A stretch of DNA of 64,000 nt from Lutibaculum sp963816555 (GCA_963816555.1 CAWFLD010000002.1:186001-250000), one strand, 5' to 3'; shown: positions 1-9,402, numbered from the stretch's first letter. Notes: generated from the letters alone by a model not told the origin. Program-made: numbers and translations.

Positions 1-591
1 CGAAGTTGACGGGGATTTCGACCGGCCCCGGAGTGCCACCCTCAAGAGCATGGCGATATGGCCTGACGTCGTCGCGGAAAGAGCTCGAATACCGGATGCC
101 GGTGCGGTGGAGATAGGACAGGAGTTCGGGGAAGTTCTCCCCCGAGGGAGCCCGGTAGCCGACGGGGCGGACGCCGAAAGCACTCTCCAGCGCCTCGAAG
201 CCGAGGTCGATCTCCTCGATCGCCTCGTCGATCCTGGTGCGGTCCGGCATCTTGTGGAGATAGCCGTGATGCCCGATCTCGTGCCCGCGCTCGACGATCG
301 GGAGGCACGCCTCGCGGTGGGCGAGGGCGGTCCAGCCGGGGATGAAGAACGTGCCTTTAGCTCCAGCTCGTCGAGCAGGGCGAGGATGCGGGAGATGCCG
401 ACCCGCGCGTCGTAGCCGCCATGCGAGGCCGTGACCAGCCGATCGACGTTGGCCGGCGTGTTGCCGATCCACGCGGTCTCCGCGTCGACGTCGAAGCCGA
501 TGAACAGGGCGCTCTTCGCGCCGTTCGGCCACGCGTAATCGGGTGCGGGCGGGGCCGGGTTGAGCGGGCGCGGCGACAGGTCGAAGGTCAT
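1..591 (-). pseudogene. Polysaccharide deacetylase family protein (partial, frameshifted)
   Basis: The frame from the ATG at 591 begins MTFDLSPRPLNPAPP and contains GFDVDAET, the region of the catalytic aspartate in NodB/PuuE-type deacetylases. After one frame change near base 354 (one G missing in what should read KGTFF) it continues with GHEIGHHGYLH, the metal-binding HxxxH region, and with VGYRAPSGE. The C-terminus lies beyond base 1. Family members remove N- or O-acetyl groups or act as allantoinase-like amidohydrolases, and the substrate here is unknown. It is the last visible gene of a minus-strand operon, 34 bases after the PrpD-like gene. The family call is secure. Whether the gene is truly broken is doubtful, because all the genes in this 6 kb stretch carry similar indels. 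Confidence 0.75.
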
Positions 592-625
592 CTCTTCCTC
601 GTTGCGAAGGGGGGCGGACAGGTGC

Positions 626-2045
626 TCAGCCGAAGAGCGGGCGCTGGTCGGCAGAGCCGGCGAGCATGGCCTCCAGCGCCCGGCAGTCGTCGATCCGGTC
701 GAGCCGCATGACGGCGTCGCGGAGGGTGGTCGCGGCCTCAGGCGCGAGCGCCATGGCGGCGAGCGCCGCGAACTTGGCGTCGATCGCGTCCGCCGACATC
801 GGCCGCTCCGGCGCGCCCGTTGCCCGCGGCACCATGCGGGAGACCTCGAGGCCGTCGTGGAAGCGAACGGTGACGGTTGGCTCGTCCAGCGGCTTCAGGG
901 AGCTGTCGGCCTCGAGGGTGATCCGGCCGAGCATCTCCGCGATGGCGGGGGAGCGCCGGCGGTCGGCGGCATAGGCGTCGAGGGCCGCTCCGCCGTTCAC
1001 GCAGCGCGTCGCGATCGCGTAGGGCAGGCTCATCTGCGCGCCGGCCAGCGTCGCCGTCTCGCGCTGGCCGCACATGCCCATGAGCATTTCGCTCAGCCGC
1101 ACCCGGATGGCTTCGATCGCGGCTTCCGGGCGCCCCGTTTCCGCGAGGATGTCGCCGACGCAGTCGATTGCGGAATGGGTGCCGCGGCACGCGGCATAGG
1201 GCTTGAGCGAGACACGCCGCAGCTTCCAGTCACGGCCGGGCCCTCGACCAGCCTGTGCGGCTCGCCGGCGTCATGGTTGAAGCTGCGGAAGAAGCCGCCC
1301 CACACGACCTCCAAGACCCGGCCCGGGCGGCGAGGCCGCCGCGGGCGAGCAGGGCGGCGAGCATGCCGCCCTCCGCGGCGCGGCCGGCATGCAGCTTCTT
1401 GGCCTGCGAGCCGTCATGCACGAAGGCCCAGAGGCCGGAGGAAAAACTGGTGGCGAGCGAATCGCCGACGCGCAGGCACGGCCGGAAGCCGCCACAGGCT
1501 CGCAAGGGCCGCGGCGGCGGCCATGGGCCCGCACGTGCCCGTCGAATGCCAGCCGAGGCCGTTGTGGCGGTCGTAGCCGCCCGCCGCCTCAGGACCCTTC
1601 GGCCCTCGTAGCCGATCACCACGCTGGCGATCAGGCTTCTCCCGTCGACGGAGCGGCGCATGGGCGGGCCAGCGATACGGCCGGCACGACGACGGCGCCG
1701 GAATGGTCGAGGCCCCCAGCGTCGTCGAGCTCGAAGGCGTGGGCGGCGACCCGTTGGCCGGCGCGGCGTCCGCGGCGACGCCAACGGGCGGGCCCCAGAT
1801 GCGCGCGCCTTCGCCGTCCGGCGCGGGGAGGATGGCAGCGGTCGTCGCGAACTCCCTCGACCGGGTGCCGGCGAGCGCGGCGCCCAGCGTGTCGAGAATG
1901 TGGATCCGCGCCTTCGCCACGACGTCATCCGGCAGATCGTCGAAGCCCGTCCTCGCCGTGAAGCGGCGAGCTCGCCGAGGCCGTGGAAGCGCCTGAGGGA
2001 GATGACATCTGCACTTACGCCGAGAACGCATGCGGCGGACGACAT
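626..2045 (-). pseudogene. MmgE/PrpD family protein, multiply frameshifted
   Basis: Pieces of one MmgE/PrpD protein occur in all three minus frames. The N-terminal part reads GFDDLPDDVVAKARIHILD, the middle has GWHSTGTCGPM and WGGFFRSFNHDAGEPHRL, and the C-terminal 158 residues from 1102 to 626 are intact (SEMLMGMCGQRETATLAGAQ). I infer frame changes near 1235, 1318 and 1490 plus several more upstream. The start is uncertain, and I use the ATG at 2045. The family includes 2-methylcitrate dehydratase, cis-aconitate decarboxylase and iminodisuccinate epimerase. Its place between an amino acid transporter and an ArgH-like lyase makes a role on an amino-dicarboxylate more attractive than the methylcitrate cycle, since no prpB or prpC is visible nearby. 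Total length, about 470 codons, is normal for the family. Confidence 0.75.
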
Positions 2046-2075
2046 GGAGCCGCCCGCCGCTCATCGGTACGTCGC

Positions 2076-2915
2076 TTACTTGACGGGCTCGTTGTTGATC
2101 ATGACCTGGTCCACCATGGTGCCGCCAAGGCCCCACTTCGCGAAGATCGCCTTGTATTCGCCCGAGGAGATCAGGTCCTTAAGGGCCCCGACATAGGCAT
2201 CGCGCAACTCGGTGTCGTTCTTGGAGAACCCGATGCCCTGGTAGACCGCCGTGAAGGGCTCCCGACCGTGACGAAGGTGTCCGGCGACAGGCTGATCAGG
2301 TAGGGCAGGGTTTCGGAGCCCTGCACGGCGCCGTCGAGCCGGCCCTGCATCAGCTGGGTTCTGGCGTCGGCCGAGCCTTCGGTCCCGACGATGTTGAGCG
2401 CCGGCTTGCCGGCTCCCTCGCAGTTCTTGGCGCTCCACTTCGTCGCCTCGTCCGGGAACGAGGTGCGCCGGCTCATGCCGACCGTCTTGCCGCAGAAGTC
2501 GACCGGCGATCTTGTAGTCGTCCTTGTGGGCGACCGACGTGTAGAACTGCGCGCCCGAATTCATGTAGTCGACGAAGTCGAGGCGGTCGCGGCGCTTCGG
2601 CAGGTCGCTCATGCCGCTGTGAATGAGGTCGACGCGGCCGGTGGTGAGCGAGGAGATCATCTGCTCGAAGCCGATCTCCTGCCACTCGATCTCGATGCCA
2701 AGCTTCTTCGCCAGGGCTTGCCTGAAGGTCGATATCGACGCCCTTGAGCTCGTTGGTCGCCGGATCGCGGAATTCCATCGGCGGGATAGTTCGGCTGGTT
2801 CGGCCACGACCACCTTGTCGGCGTCCTTGATGTCCTTCGGCAGGTCCTGCGCCTGGGCCTGCAGCGGCAGGCTGGCGAGGCAGCCGAGGGCGATGGCAGC
2901 AATGAGGGCTTTCAT
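2076..2915 (-). pseudogene. Amino acid ABC transporter substrate-binding protein (family 3), frameshifted
   Basis: The ATG at 2915 opens a clear Sec signal peptide (MKALIAAIALGCLASLPLQ, cleavage near AQAQ). The mature part is a periplasmic family 3 binding protein: GIEIEWQEIGFEQMISSL, TGRVDLIHSGMSDLPKR, and a C-terminus KAIFAKWGLGG followed by MINNEPVK. Several frame changes (near 2790, 2720, 2505 and 2265) break it, but the pieces join into about 279 residues, normal length. It would deliver a polar amino acid or amino-dicarboxylate to the permease and ATPase encoded just upstream. The order permease, ATPase, binding protein on one strand with short gaps points to a single operon starting with the lyase at 6127. 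Ligand specificity cannot be read from the sequence. Confidence 0.82.
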
Positions 2916-2953
2916 GCATCGTCGGTGGTACCCCTCTGGTTGTGGCTGCCGTA

Positions 2954-3741
2954 TCAGCGTGTGAACGGCCCGTAGGAATTCTGAAGTGCTGGGCACCCTC
3001 CGGCTGCGTTGAGAACCTGCGCGGCCGGGCCGTATTCCTCGATCCGCCCGCGCATCCATGAAGGCGACGGTGTTGCCGACATTTCTGGCAAAGCCGATCT
3101 CGTGCGTGACGACGATCATCGTCATGCCCGACGATCGCCAGGTCGCTTCATCACGTCCAGCACCTCTGCGACGAGTTCGGGATCGAGCGCCGAGGTCGGC
3201 TCGTCGAACAGGATGAGCGTCGGCCGCATGGCCAGCGCGCGGGCGATCGCGACGCGCTGCTGCTGGCCGCCGGAGAGTTCGCGCCGGATAGCTGCCGTCC
3301 TTGTCGGTCAGGCCCGACGCGGGCCAGCAACTCCATCGGCCGCGTTCCGCGCGCCTCCCGCGCGCGGCTCGCTTCAGGACCTGCACCGGCCCCTCGATGA
3401 CGTTCTCCAGCGCCGTCATGTGGGGAAACAGGTTGAACTGCTGGAACACCATGCCGATGCCGCGGCGCTGCCGCGCGATCTCGGCGATCCGACAGCTCGT
3501 AGAGCCGGTCGCCCTCGCGGCGGAAGCCGATCAGCTCGCCGTCTGACCCAGATCGCCCGGCGTCGATGCGTTCGAGCAGGTTGATGCAGCGCAGGAAGGT
3601 GCTCTTGCCCGAGCCGGACGGGCCGATGATGCAGCTCACCTCACCCTGGCGGACGGTCAAGGCTGACCTTGTCGAGCGCCCTGAAGTCACCGAAGTTCTT
3701 GGCAGACGTCGACGGCCTTGACCAGGAGTTCGCCCTGACAT
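2954..3741 (-). pseudogene. Polar amino acid ABC transporter ATP-binding protein, frameshifted
   Basis: The pieces make a GlnQ/HisP-type ATPase. After the ATG at 3741 comes KNFGDFRALDKVSL, then the Walker A GPSGSGKSTFLRCINLLE, then VFQQFNLFPHMTALENV (Q-loop), and the late part has VVTHEIGFARNVGNTVAFMD with the switch histidine. Frame changes occur near 3738, 3702, 3660, 3540, 3490, 3355, 3290 and 3050. The stop is ambiguous: the frame giving a stop at 2954 fits best. The protein would sit on the cytoplasmic side and power uptake with the neighbouring permease and binding protein. The ATG follows the inferred permease stop at 3754 by about a dozen bases, which supports coupled translation. Confidence 0.78.
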
Positions 3742-3753
3742 GCCGCCGTCCCC

Positions 3754-4646
3754 TTATATCGTGGCGCTGCCCGGCCGCGGGTGCCGCGCCCGCGTAATGG
3801 CGCTCGATCCGTGGACTGGCCGCACGCGAGAGCACGGACACGATGACGAGATACCAGAAGCTCGCCACCAGCAGCAGTTCGAGCACGCGGGTGTTGGCGT
3901 AATAGATCACCTGCGCGTTGTGCAGGATTTCGGAATACTGGATCACCGACGCAAGCGACGTCAGCTTGACCATGCTGATGACTTCATTTCCGATCGGCGG
4001 AACCATCACGCGCATCGCCTGCGGCAGCACGATCCGCCGCAGGGTCCGCATCTTCGTCATGCCGATGGCCTGCGCGGCTTCATATTGACCCGTGTCGACG
4101 GAGAGAAGGCCGGACTGCGCACCACTTCGGAGGTGTAGGCACCCTGCTGAATGCCGAACCCCAGCATCGTGGCGACGAACGGTGTCATCACGTCCACCGT
4201 GTTGAACATGGAACAGGCCGGGAATCCCCATGGTCGGGAAGATCGAGCGCGAGGTTGAACCACAGCAAAAGCTGCAGCAGCGCCGGCGCGCCGCGGAACA
4301 CCCAAACGTAGATCACCGCGATCGTGTCCAGCACCGGGTTGGAGGAGATGCGCATGATCGCGACCACCACACCGAGGAAAATTCCGAGCGACCATCGCGC
4401 AGATCGGTCATCAGCAGGGTGTTCCAGATGCCCTGGAGAGATCACCGGGGTGAAAAGGAACTGGCCCACCACGTCCCATTCGATCTGTCCGACGACGAAG
4501 GCCCGCACCAGCGCCGCCAGGAGGACCAACAGCACGATCGCGGCCGAGATATTGCGCCCGATATGTCGCTGCGCGGGACGAGCTTCAGATGCGCGATGTC
4601 GTGCGACGTCGCCCGCCTGGGATTGCCGGCAGTGCGGTCTCGTTCA
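3754..4646 (-). pseudogene. Polar amino acid ABC transporter permease (HisMQ/GlnP type), frameshifted
   Basis: Hydrophobic segments join across frames: NISAAIVLLVLLAALVRAF, SLGIFLGVVVAIMR, VIYVWVFRGAPALLQLLLW and a long C-terminal piece. That piece contains the ATPase-contact EAA loop, QYEAAQAIGMTKMRTLRRIV then PQAMRVMVPPIGNEVISMVK. RGAPALLQ matches the RGTPLLVQ region of polar amino acid permeases. The start at 4646 (MNETALPAIP) lies seven bases after the lyase stop at 4653, so the two are probably translationally coupled. The end is inferred: a TAA at 3754 in the most plausible frame. Only one permease gene is present, so it would act as a homodimer or carry both subunit roles. Frame changes near 4620, 4440, 4395, 4235 and 4110 are evident. 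Confidence 0.78.
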
Positions 4647-4652
4647 TCGACG

Positions 4653-6127
4653 TTAGACTCCGTCGCTTCGCTGCAGTGTCTGCGACCCGCCGGCATGCGC
4701 GCGGCCCAGGCTCCGCTGCGTCTTGCACGGGTCGCGCCGCGAACCGCGTCGAGTCTGCTCGCGCACCCGGTCGGGGGCGGTGGCGCCGTACCGCGGCGCG
4801 AGGCGAAGCGCGCGTTCGGGTCGATCACCTCGAGCACCGTCCGGCGTCAGGCGCTGCGTCGATCGTCGGCAGGTCGTCGGGCGGTGAATCGATCAGAGGT
4901 CCATGCCGCGCTGTTCGCAGTAGCGCACGACGGCGCCAGGTCACGTCGTGGGCGTCGAGAAGGGAACATTCTGCGGCACCAGCCAGTCGGCGATCTCGGT
5001 AGCCAGCGTGAACCCGCGCGGAGCGTCAGCGGCCATACGGCGCCATGTCGAACTTCGAGGGTGGCGACCAGCCCCGCGAAGGCCGGCAGATCGAGTTCGA
5101 GCAGGTCGACGTCTCGACAGCATCGCGCTTGTCCTCGGCGAGGTCGCGATTATAGGCGAGCGGCATCCCCTTCAGCGTGGCGAGCAGCCCCGAAGGTTCC
5201 CGATCAGCGTGCCCTGACATGCCTCGGGTCAGCTCGGCAATGTCCGGGTTCTTCTTCTGCGGCATGATCGAGGAGCCGGTGGAGTACGCGTCGTCGAGCT
5301 CGACCCAGGCAAACTGGCTTGCGAAGCTCCAGATGACAGATTTCTTCCGCCAGGCGCGACAGGTTGACCCCAAGCCATGGCTGCAGACGAACAGGAATTC
5401 CGCGACGATGTCGCGGCTCGCCACGGCGTCGATCGAGTTCTCGCAGGGCGCCGGCATAGCCGAGATCGATGCGCCGACAGGTCACGGACGCGGGCGAAGG
5501 CCGAGCCGGCCAGCGCCGCCGCGCCCAGGGGCGAGCGATCAAACCGGACGATCCCAGTCGCGTGAAGCGGTAGATGTCGCGGCCCAAGGACTGGGCGTGC
5601 GCCATCAGGTGATGGCCGAGCGAAACCGGCTGGGCCGGCTGCAGGTGAGTGAACCCCGGCAGCAGCGCTCTCGACGTGGCTGCTCCGCCTGCGTCGACGA
5701 TCGCGTCCTGCATCGCCGATCAGGCCGAGGGAGAGACGACGGGCGGCCTTGCGCGCAGGAAAAGCCTGGTGTTGTTGGCGGTCTGGTCGTTGCGCGAGCG
5801 GCCGGCCCTCAGCTTTCCGCCAAGCGCCCCAAGGCGCTCGACGAGCAGGCGCTCGAGAAAGGTGTGCACGTCCTCGTCGCCGTCGCCCGGCGCGGCGCGG
5901 CCGGCGTCGACGTCGCGCTCGATCTCGTCCAGCGCCTGGCGGATTTTGCCGGCTTCCGCCTCGTCGAGAACGCCGGCCCGCAGGAGTTCCTGCGCATGCG
6001 CGCGCGAGCCGGCGAGATCTTCGGGGTACAGGCGGAAGTAAGCGCGCGGCGCGCGCGACAGGTTGCTGAGTGCCTCCGACGGCCCGCTCTTGAAGCGTCC
6101 GCCCCACAACTTCGCCTGTTCAGCCAT
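4653..6127 (-). pseudogene. Argininosuccinate lyase family protein (ArgH-like), frameshifted
   Basis: The ATG at 6127 gives MAEQAKLWGGRFKSGPSEAL, then PEDLAGSRAHAQELLRAG, DEDVHTFLERLL and GRSRNDQTANNTRLFLR, the conserved N-terminal half of ArgH. Later pieces contain GSSIMPQKKNPDIAELTRG, the flexible catalytic loop signature of the aspartase/fumarase superfamily, and MPLAYNRDLAEDK. The C-terminal part ends at a TAA at 4653. Many frame changes are needed, but the total of about 490 codons is normal. The enzyme class reversibly breaks a C-N bond to release fumarate. It is the first gene of an operon with an amino acid importer, a PrpD-like protein and a divergent LysR regulator. That is not an arginine biosynthesis setting, so I infer a catabolic C-N lyase, though a housekeeping ArgH is not excluded. 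Confidence 0.8.
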
Positions 6128-6174
6128 ACTCTGCTCGACCCTCTTGCGCGGAACCTGCGCAGCCTTCCACCTGC

Positions 6175-6197
6175 CAATTTCGTGGACAAGGGAATTG
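6175..6197. promoter_or_regulatory. Candidate LysR operator between the lyase operon and the lysR gene
   Basis: An inverted repeat CAATT, 13 bases, AATTG lies in the 83-base gap between two divergent starts (6127 minus, 6211 plus). LysR-type regulators usually bind interrupted dyads of this kind in the shared promoter. The arms are short and A/T-rich, so this is only a candidate. Confidence 0.35.
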
Positions 6198-6210
6198 ATC
6201 TCATAGAGAT

Positions 6211-7131
6211 ATGCCGAAAACGACTAGGCCCCAGCCGATGCGATCGCACGCCACCACGCCCCTTCCATCGATGACCGCCCTGCGGGTCCTGCTTGCGGTG
6301 GCCGAGCGCGGCTCTACCACGGCGGCGGCCGAGGCGACGAACCTTTCGCAGAGCGCCGTCAGCAAGCAGGTCCTGCGTCTCGAGCAGCAGGTCGGGCAGC
6401 CGCTCTTCCTGCGGTCGGCGACGGGCATGGTCCTGACCGAGGCGGGCCAGATCTACCTCCAGCACGCCCGCACCGCCATCAAGGCGATGGAGGACGCCGC
6501 GCTCCAGGTGGCGCGGCTCGCGCCCAACCCGAAGGTGCTGCGGCTGCAGGTCCTGCCGATCTTCGGGGACCGCTGGCTCGTGCCGCGCTTTGCGCGCTTC
6601 GCCGAGGCCCATCCCGACATCGACGTGCAGTTCACCACCTTCATCTCGCCAACTCAGTCAGAGGCTCCCGATGCCAGCTTCCGGTTCAGCCGCGGGCCCG
6701 CAGCCCATGAGGAGGGCTTCTACCTGTTCGGCTGCGACGTCCTCCTCGTGGCCGCTCCATCCTACTGGGAGCGCACAGGCCTGCCGGAAGGGGTCGGGGA
6801 CCTCCGCGGCGGCGTGATGCTGGAGCATCCGCAGACGCCGCTCCGCTGGGAGCAGTTCGCGAAGGCGCACGCGCTGCCGGACATCGCCCCCAAGCACACC
6901 GTGCACTACGGCTTCTACACGATGGTCATCCGCGCGGCCCTGGCGGGCCAGGGCATGGCGTTCGTGCCAAGGGGCCTGATCGCGGAAGATCTTCAGGCGG
7001 CGCGGCTGATCAACCCGGCCGGGATCGGCTACCGCGGAGATATCGGCTACTGGTTCTGCATGATGAAGGAGAGACGACCAAATCCCGCCCTCGACACCTT
7101 CGCCACGTGGCTGTCCGAGGAAATCGCCTGA
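6211..7131 (+). CDS. LysR family transcriptional regulator
   Basis: The 306-residue protein has an N-terminal winged helix-turn-helix at about residues 21-80 (STTAAAEATNLSQSAVSKQV, then LRLEQQVGQPLFLR and LTEAGQIYLQHA). The C-terminal part is a periplasmic-binding-protein-like effector domain of the GcvA/LeuO-like kind (LQVLPIFGDRWLVPRFARF). Length and layout are typical of the family and no indel is visible. It is divergent from the lyase/amino acid transporter operon with an 83-base gap, so it most likely controls that operon and itself. The start at 6211 has only a weak ribosome site. ATGs at 6238 and 6271 are alternatives, the latter immediately before the first helix. The effector is unknown, perhaps the imported substrate or its breakdown product. 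Confidence 0.88.
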   Translation: MPKTTRPQPMRSHATTPLPSMTALRVLLAVAERGSTTAAAEATNLSQSAVSKQVLRLEQQVGQPLFLRSATGMVLTEAGQIYLQHARTAIKAMEDAALQVARLAPNPKVLRLQVLPIFGDRWLVPRFARFAEAHPDIDVQFTTFISPTQSEAPDASFRFSRGPAAHEEGFYLFGCDVLLVAAPSYWERTGLPEGVGDLRGGVMLEHPQTPLRWEQFAKAHALPDIAPKHTVHYGFYTMVIRAALAGQGMAFVPRGLIAEDLQAARLINPAGIGYRGDIGYWFCMMKERRPNPALDTFATWLSEEIA

Positions 7132-7158
7132 CCGCTTGGCCGTCGGCGCCGGGCCCCT

Positions 7159-7629
7159 CTAGTCCTCCCGGGCCGCCAGCGCGGCGAGTTCGTCGTCGGC
7201 CAGCCGATAGAAGAGCTTCGCCTCCTGCCGCCGCCCGCCGATGCCGTCGTAGAAGGCGAGGAGCTTCCCGTCGTGCCGGTCGGCGGTCCAGTCGACCCGG
7301 CGATGGCCGCGCTCGACAGCCAGGCCGGCCAGCGCCCGCATCAGCGCGCGGCCGGCGCCGCGGCCACGCGCCCCGGCGGACACGAACAGCTCCTTGAGAA
7401 AGAAGCCCGCCCGCAGGCCGGGTCCGGGATAGACCGTCGCGAAGGCGGCAAAGCCGATGATGCCGTCATCCTCGGCAACCAGGATCTCGGTGCCGTCCGG
7501 CAGCGAGGCCAGCGCGCGGAGGATCTCCTCCCGGGGCGGGCAGGGCACGGCGTAATGCTCCTGCATCTCCTGAAAGAGCGCGGCGAGTGCGGCGGTGTCG
7601 CCGGGCTTCGGCTGTCGGATGGTCGGCAC
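7159..7629 (-). CDS. GNAT family N-acetyltransferase
   Basis: This 156-residue protein has the single-domain GNAT fold. The acetyl-CoA pyrophosphate loop is seen as RGRGAGRA at about residues 88-95, following the strand FFLKELFVSAGA. The C-terminal HDGKLLAFYDGIGGRRQEAKLFYRL carries the usual tyrosine region (FYDGIG). It would transfer an acetyl group from acetyl-CoA to an amine, with unknown acceptor. It is convergent with the LysR gene (27-base gap) and divergent from pseudoazurin, so it has no operon partner. A toxin-type GNAT is unlikely because there is no small antitoxin gene beside it. Confidence 0.85.
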   Translation of the reverse strand: MPTIRQPKPGDTAALAALFQEMQEHYAVPCPPREEILRALASLPDGTEILVAEDDGIIGFAAFATVYPGPGLRAGFFLKELFVSAGARGRGAGRALMRALAGLAVERGHRRVDWTADRHDGKLLAFYDGIGGRRQEAKLFYRLADDELAALAARED

Positions 7630-7730
7630 GACATGGTCTCGCGAAGGGGATCGACGTGCCCCGGCTGATAGCAGCGGTGCGAGGCCGGGGGAAGCGACCG
7701 AGCGCCGCCCGTCGCGAGATGCCTTCCTGT

Positions 7731-7744
7731 TTGAGCCATGACAA
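7731..7744 (+). promoter_or_regulatory. Candidate NnrR/FNR-family binding site upstream of pseudoazurin
   Basis: The sequence TTGAG-CCAT-GACAA lies 80 bases before the pseudoazurin ATG. It fits the TTGnn-N4-nnCAA frame of CRP/FNR-family regulators such as NnrR/DnrR, which switch on denitrification genes under low oxygen and nitric oxide. A similar site is found before tatA/E-nosR at 17789. Confidence 0.45.
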
Positions 7745-7823
7745 CGTCCGAGCTCCCGTCGGCGGCTACAAGAAACGCAACGGCCCGATGGCCGCGCGAT
7801 TTTCTTGCCAAGAGGAGTTTGTC

Positions 7824-8288
7824 ATGAATTGCCTGAAGCCCGCCGCCGCTGCGCTCGGTCTTGGACTTGCACTCACCTTCGCCCTGCCGGCCAATGCCGC
7901 GGATGTCGAGATCAAGATGCTCAACAAGGGCGAGAAGGGCCTGATGGTCTTCGAGCCCGATCTCGTGCACGTGCAGCCGGGCGACACGGTGCACTTCGTG
8001 CCGGTCAATCCGGGCCACAACGCCGAGACGATCAAGGGCATGATCCCGGAAGGCGCCGAGGCCTTCAAGAGCAAGGCGAGCCAGGAGTTCTCGGTGACGC
8101 TCGACAAGGAAGGCGTCTACGGCATCCGCTGCACGCCGCACTATGCGATGGGCATGGTCGCGCTGGTCGTCGTCGGCGATCCCGTCAACCTGGCCGACGC
8201 CGAGGCGGTGAAGACGCCCGGCAAGGCCAAGGCGAAGCTCTCCGGCCTGTTCGACCAGGTCGAGGCCAAGGACTACGCCGCCAACTGA
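7824..8288 (+). CDS. Pseudoazurin (type 1 blue copper protein)
   Basis: The 154-residue precursor has a Sec signal peptide ending near residue 25 (ALPANA). The four type 1 copper ligands are all visible with pseudoazurin spacing: His65 (NPGHNAE), Cys103 and His106 (RCTPH) and Met111. The gap of 38 residues between the first His and Cys, then 3 and 5, matches the family. The protein acts in the periplasm as an electron carrier to nitrite reductase and nitrous oxide reductase. The start at 7824 is chosen because AGAGGAG precedes it at a good distance and it opens the signal peptide, although an in-frame start exists much farther upstream. It faces the nos operon tail, with a shared terminator region between them, and is probably co-regulated with it. 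Confidence 0.95.
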   Translation: MNCLKPAAAALGLGLALTFALPANAADVEIKMLNKGEKGLMVFEPDLVHVQPGDTVHFVPVNPGHNAETIKGMIPEGAEAFKSKASQEFSVTLDKEGVYGIRCTPHYAMGMVALVVVGDPVNLADAEAVKTPGKAKAKLSGLFDQVEAKDYAAN

Positions 8289-8304
8289 TCGCGGCGCCCA
8301 AGAG

Positions 8305-8342
8305 GCCGGGGCCGGCGGTGCGTCCGCCGCCCCGGCTTTTTT
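8305..8342 (+). terminator. Intrinsic terminator of pseudoazurin
   Basis: A G/C-rich stem (GCCGGGG with inner CGGCGG, paired to CCGCCG and CCCCGGC) closes on a short loop and is followed directly by six T residues. It lies 17 bases after the pseudoazurin stop. Confidence 0.85.
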
Positions 8343-8374
8343 GTTGGCGCGCCTCGCCGGCATGCCGGCACGGG

Positions 8375-8406
8375 AAAGCCGCCCGCATCGCCTGCGGGCG
8401 GCTTTT
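8375..8406. terminator. Bidirectional terminator between pseudoazurin and nosX
   Basis: A perfect 13-base inverted repeat, AAAGCCGCCCGCA then five bases then its complement, carries an A-run on one side and a T-run on the other. It can therefore stop transcripts from both directions, and it sits 24 bases beyond the nosX stop at 8431. Confidence 0.8.
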
Positions 8407-8430
8407 CCGTGTCGGCCGTGGCGCGGTGCG

Positions 8431-9402
8431 TCAGGCGTGGATCTCGACGTCGGAGCTCGCCAGTGCCGCGATCCCGGCATCGTCCATCAGCACCGCCGCC
8501 GTCGACAGGGCGTCGGCGACCGCGGCACTGTCCGCGACGACCGTCGCGCGCGCCCGGGCGGCCGGAACGAGGCCCTTGCGCGGGTGGAAGATGTGCCCGA
8601 CCCGGCCGTCCGGATCGAGCGTCGTGCCGGCGGGCGCCGAGGTCGCCACCGCGCGATCGGCGAGGCTCAGCCGGCCCGCGATCCCGCCATGCCCGTCGGA
8701 GATGCCGACCCGCCAGCCGGTGCCGCCGGGCCCGGCGCCGACGGCGGCGATCTCGCCGATGTCGAGCAGCATGTTGGAGAAGCCGCGCGCCCGCAGGAGC
8801 GCCGCCACGCGGTCGGTCACGTAGCCCTGCGCGATCCCGTTGAGCGTCAGCGCCATGCCGGGCCGGTCGAAGGCGATGCGGTCGCCGTCGAAGCGGACGC
8901 CCTTTAGCCCGACGCGCCCCAGCGCCGCCTCGACCGCCGGCCGCGAGGGGCCGGCCGGATCGGCGTCGCCGCGCGCGAAGTGCTCGGCGTAGAGCGCGAA
9001 GAGCGGCTGCACCGTCGGGTCGAACAGGCCGTCCGTCCGCTCGTGCGCGGCCGCGGAAAGGGAGAGAACCGCGAGGAGGTCCGCCGACGGCCCGTCGAGC
9101 CGTCCCTCGCGGTTCAGTCGCCGTAGCTCGCTGTCGGCGCGGTAGAGGCTCATGCTCGCCTCCAGCCGCCGGATCTCCGCCTCGACGGCGGCGAAGGCCT
9201 CGTCCGCCACGTCCTGCGGCGCGCCGACGAGCTCGATCGTCGCGTGGGCGCCGAGCGCCTGGCCGCGCCAGCGCGCGACCTTGGCCTGCGCGGATGCCAG
9301 AGCCATGCCCGGCGCCAGCGCCGCGGCCCCGAAGGCCGCCCCGATGAAGAGAACCCTGCGGCGCGTCGGCGCCTTGCGATCTTGCGTGTGCATCGGCGTC
9401 AT
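8431..9402 (-). CDS. nosX: FAD:protein FMN transferase, NosX/ApbE family
   Basis: The 323-residue protein starts with a twin-arginine type leader (TRRRVLFIGAAFGAAALA). It then shows ApbE landmarks: SMSLYRADSELRRLNREG, LTLNGIAQGYVTDRV, LLDIGEIAAVG and the C-terminal DSAAVADALSTAAVLM. ApbE enzymes attach FMN covalently to a threonine of partner proteins. In nos operons NosX does this for NosR, and NosR here has the SGATVT target motif. The start at 9402 overlaps the nosL stop by four bases (ATGA). The ATG at 9393 has better Shine-Dalgarno spacing and is an alternative. It is the last gene of the nos operon. Confidence 0.92.
   Translation of the reverse strand: MTPMHTQDRKAPTRRRVLFIGAAFGAAALAPGMALASAQAKVARWRGQALGAHATIELVGAPQDVADEAFAAVEAEIRRLEASMSLYRADSELRRLNREGRLDGPSADLLAVLSLSAAAHERTDGLFDPTVQPLFALYAEHFARGDADPAGPSRPAVEAALGRVGLKGVRFDGDRIAFDRPGMALTLNGIAQGYVTDRVAALLRARGFSNMLLDIGEIAAVGAGPGGTGWRVGISDGHGGIAGRLSLADRAVATSAPAGTTLDPDGRVGHIFHPRKGLVPAARARATVVADSAAVADALSTAAVLMDDAGIAALASSDVEIHA

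Noticed and set aside
4653..6127. Housekeeping argH of arginine biosynthesis
   Set aside because: Not fully excluded, but the operon partners (importer, PrpD-like protein, LysR) are catabolic and no lysA or dapF-type neighbour usual for argH is present.
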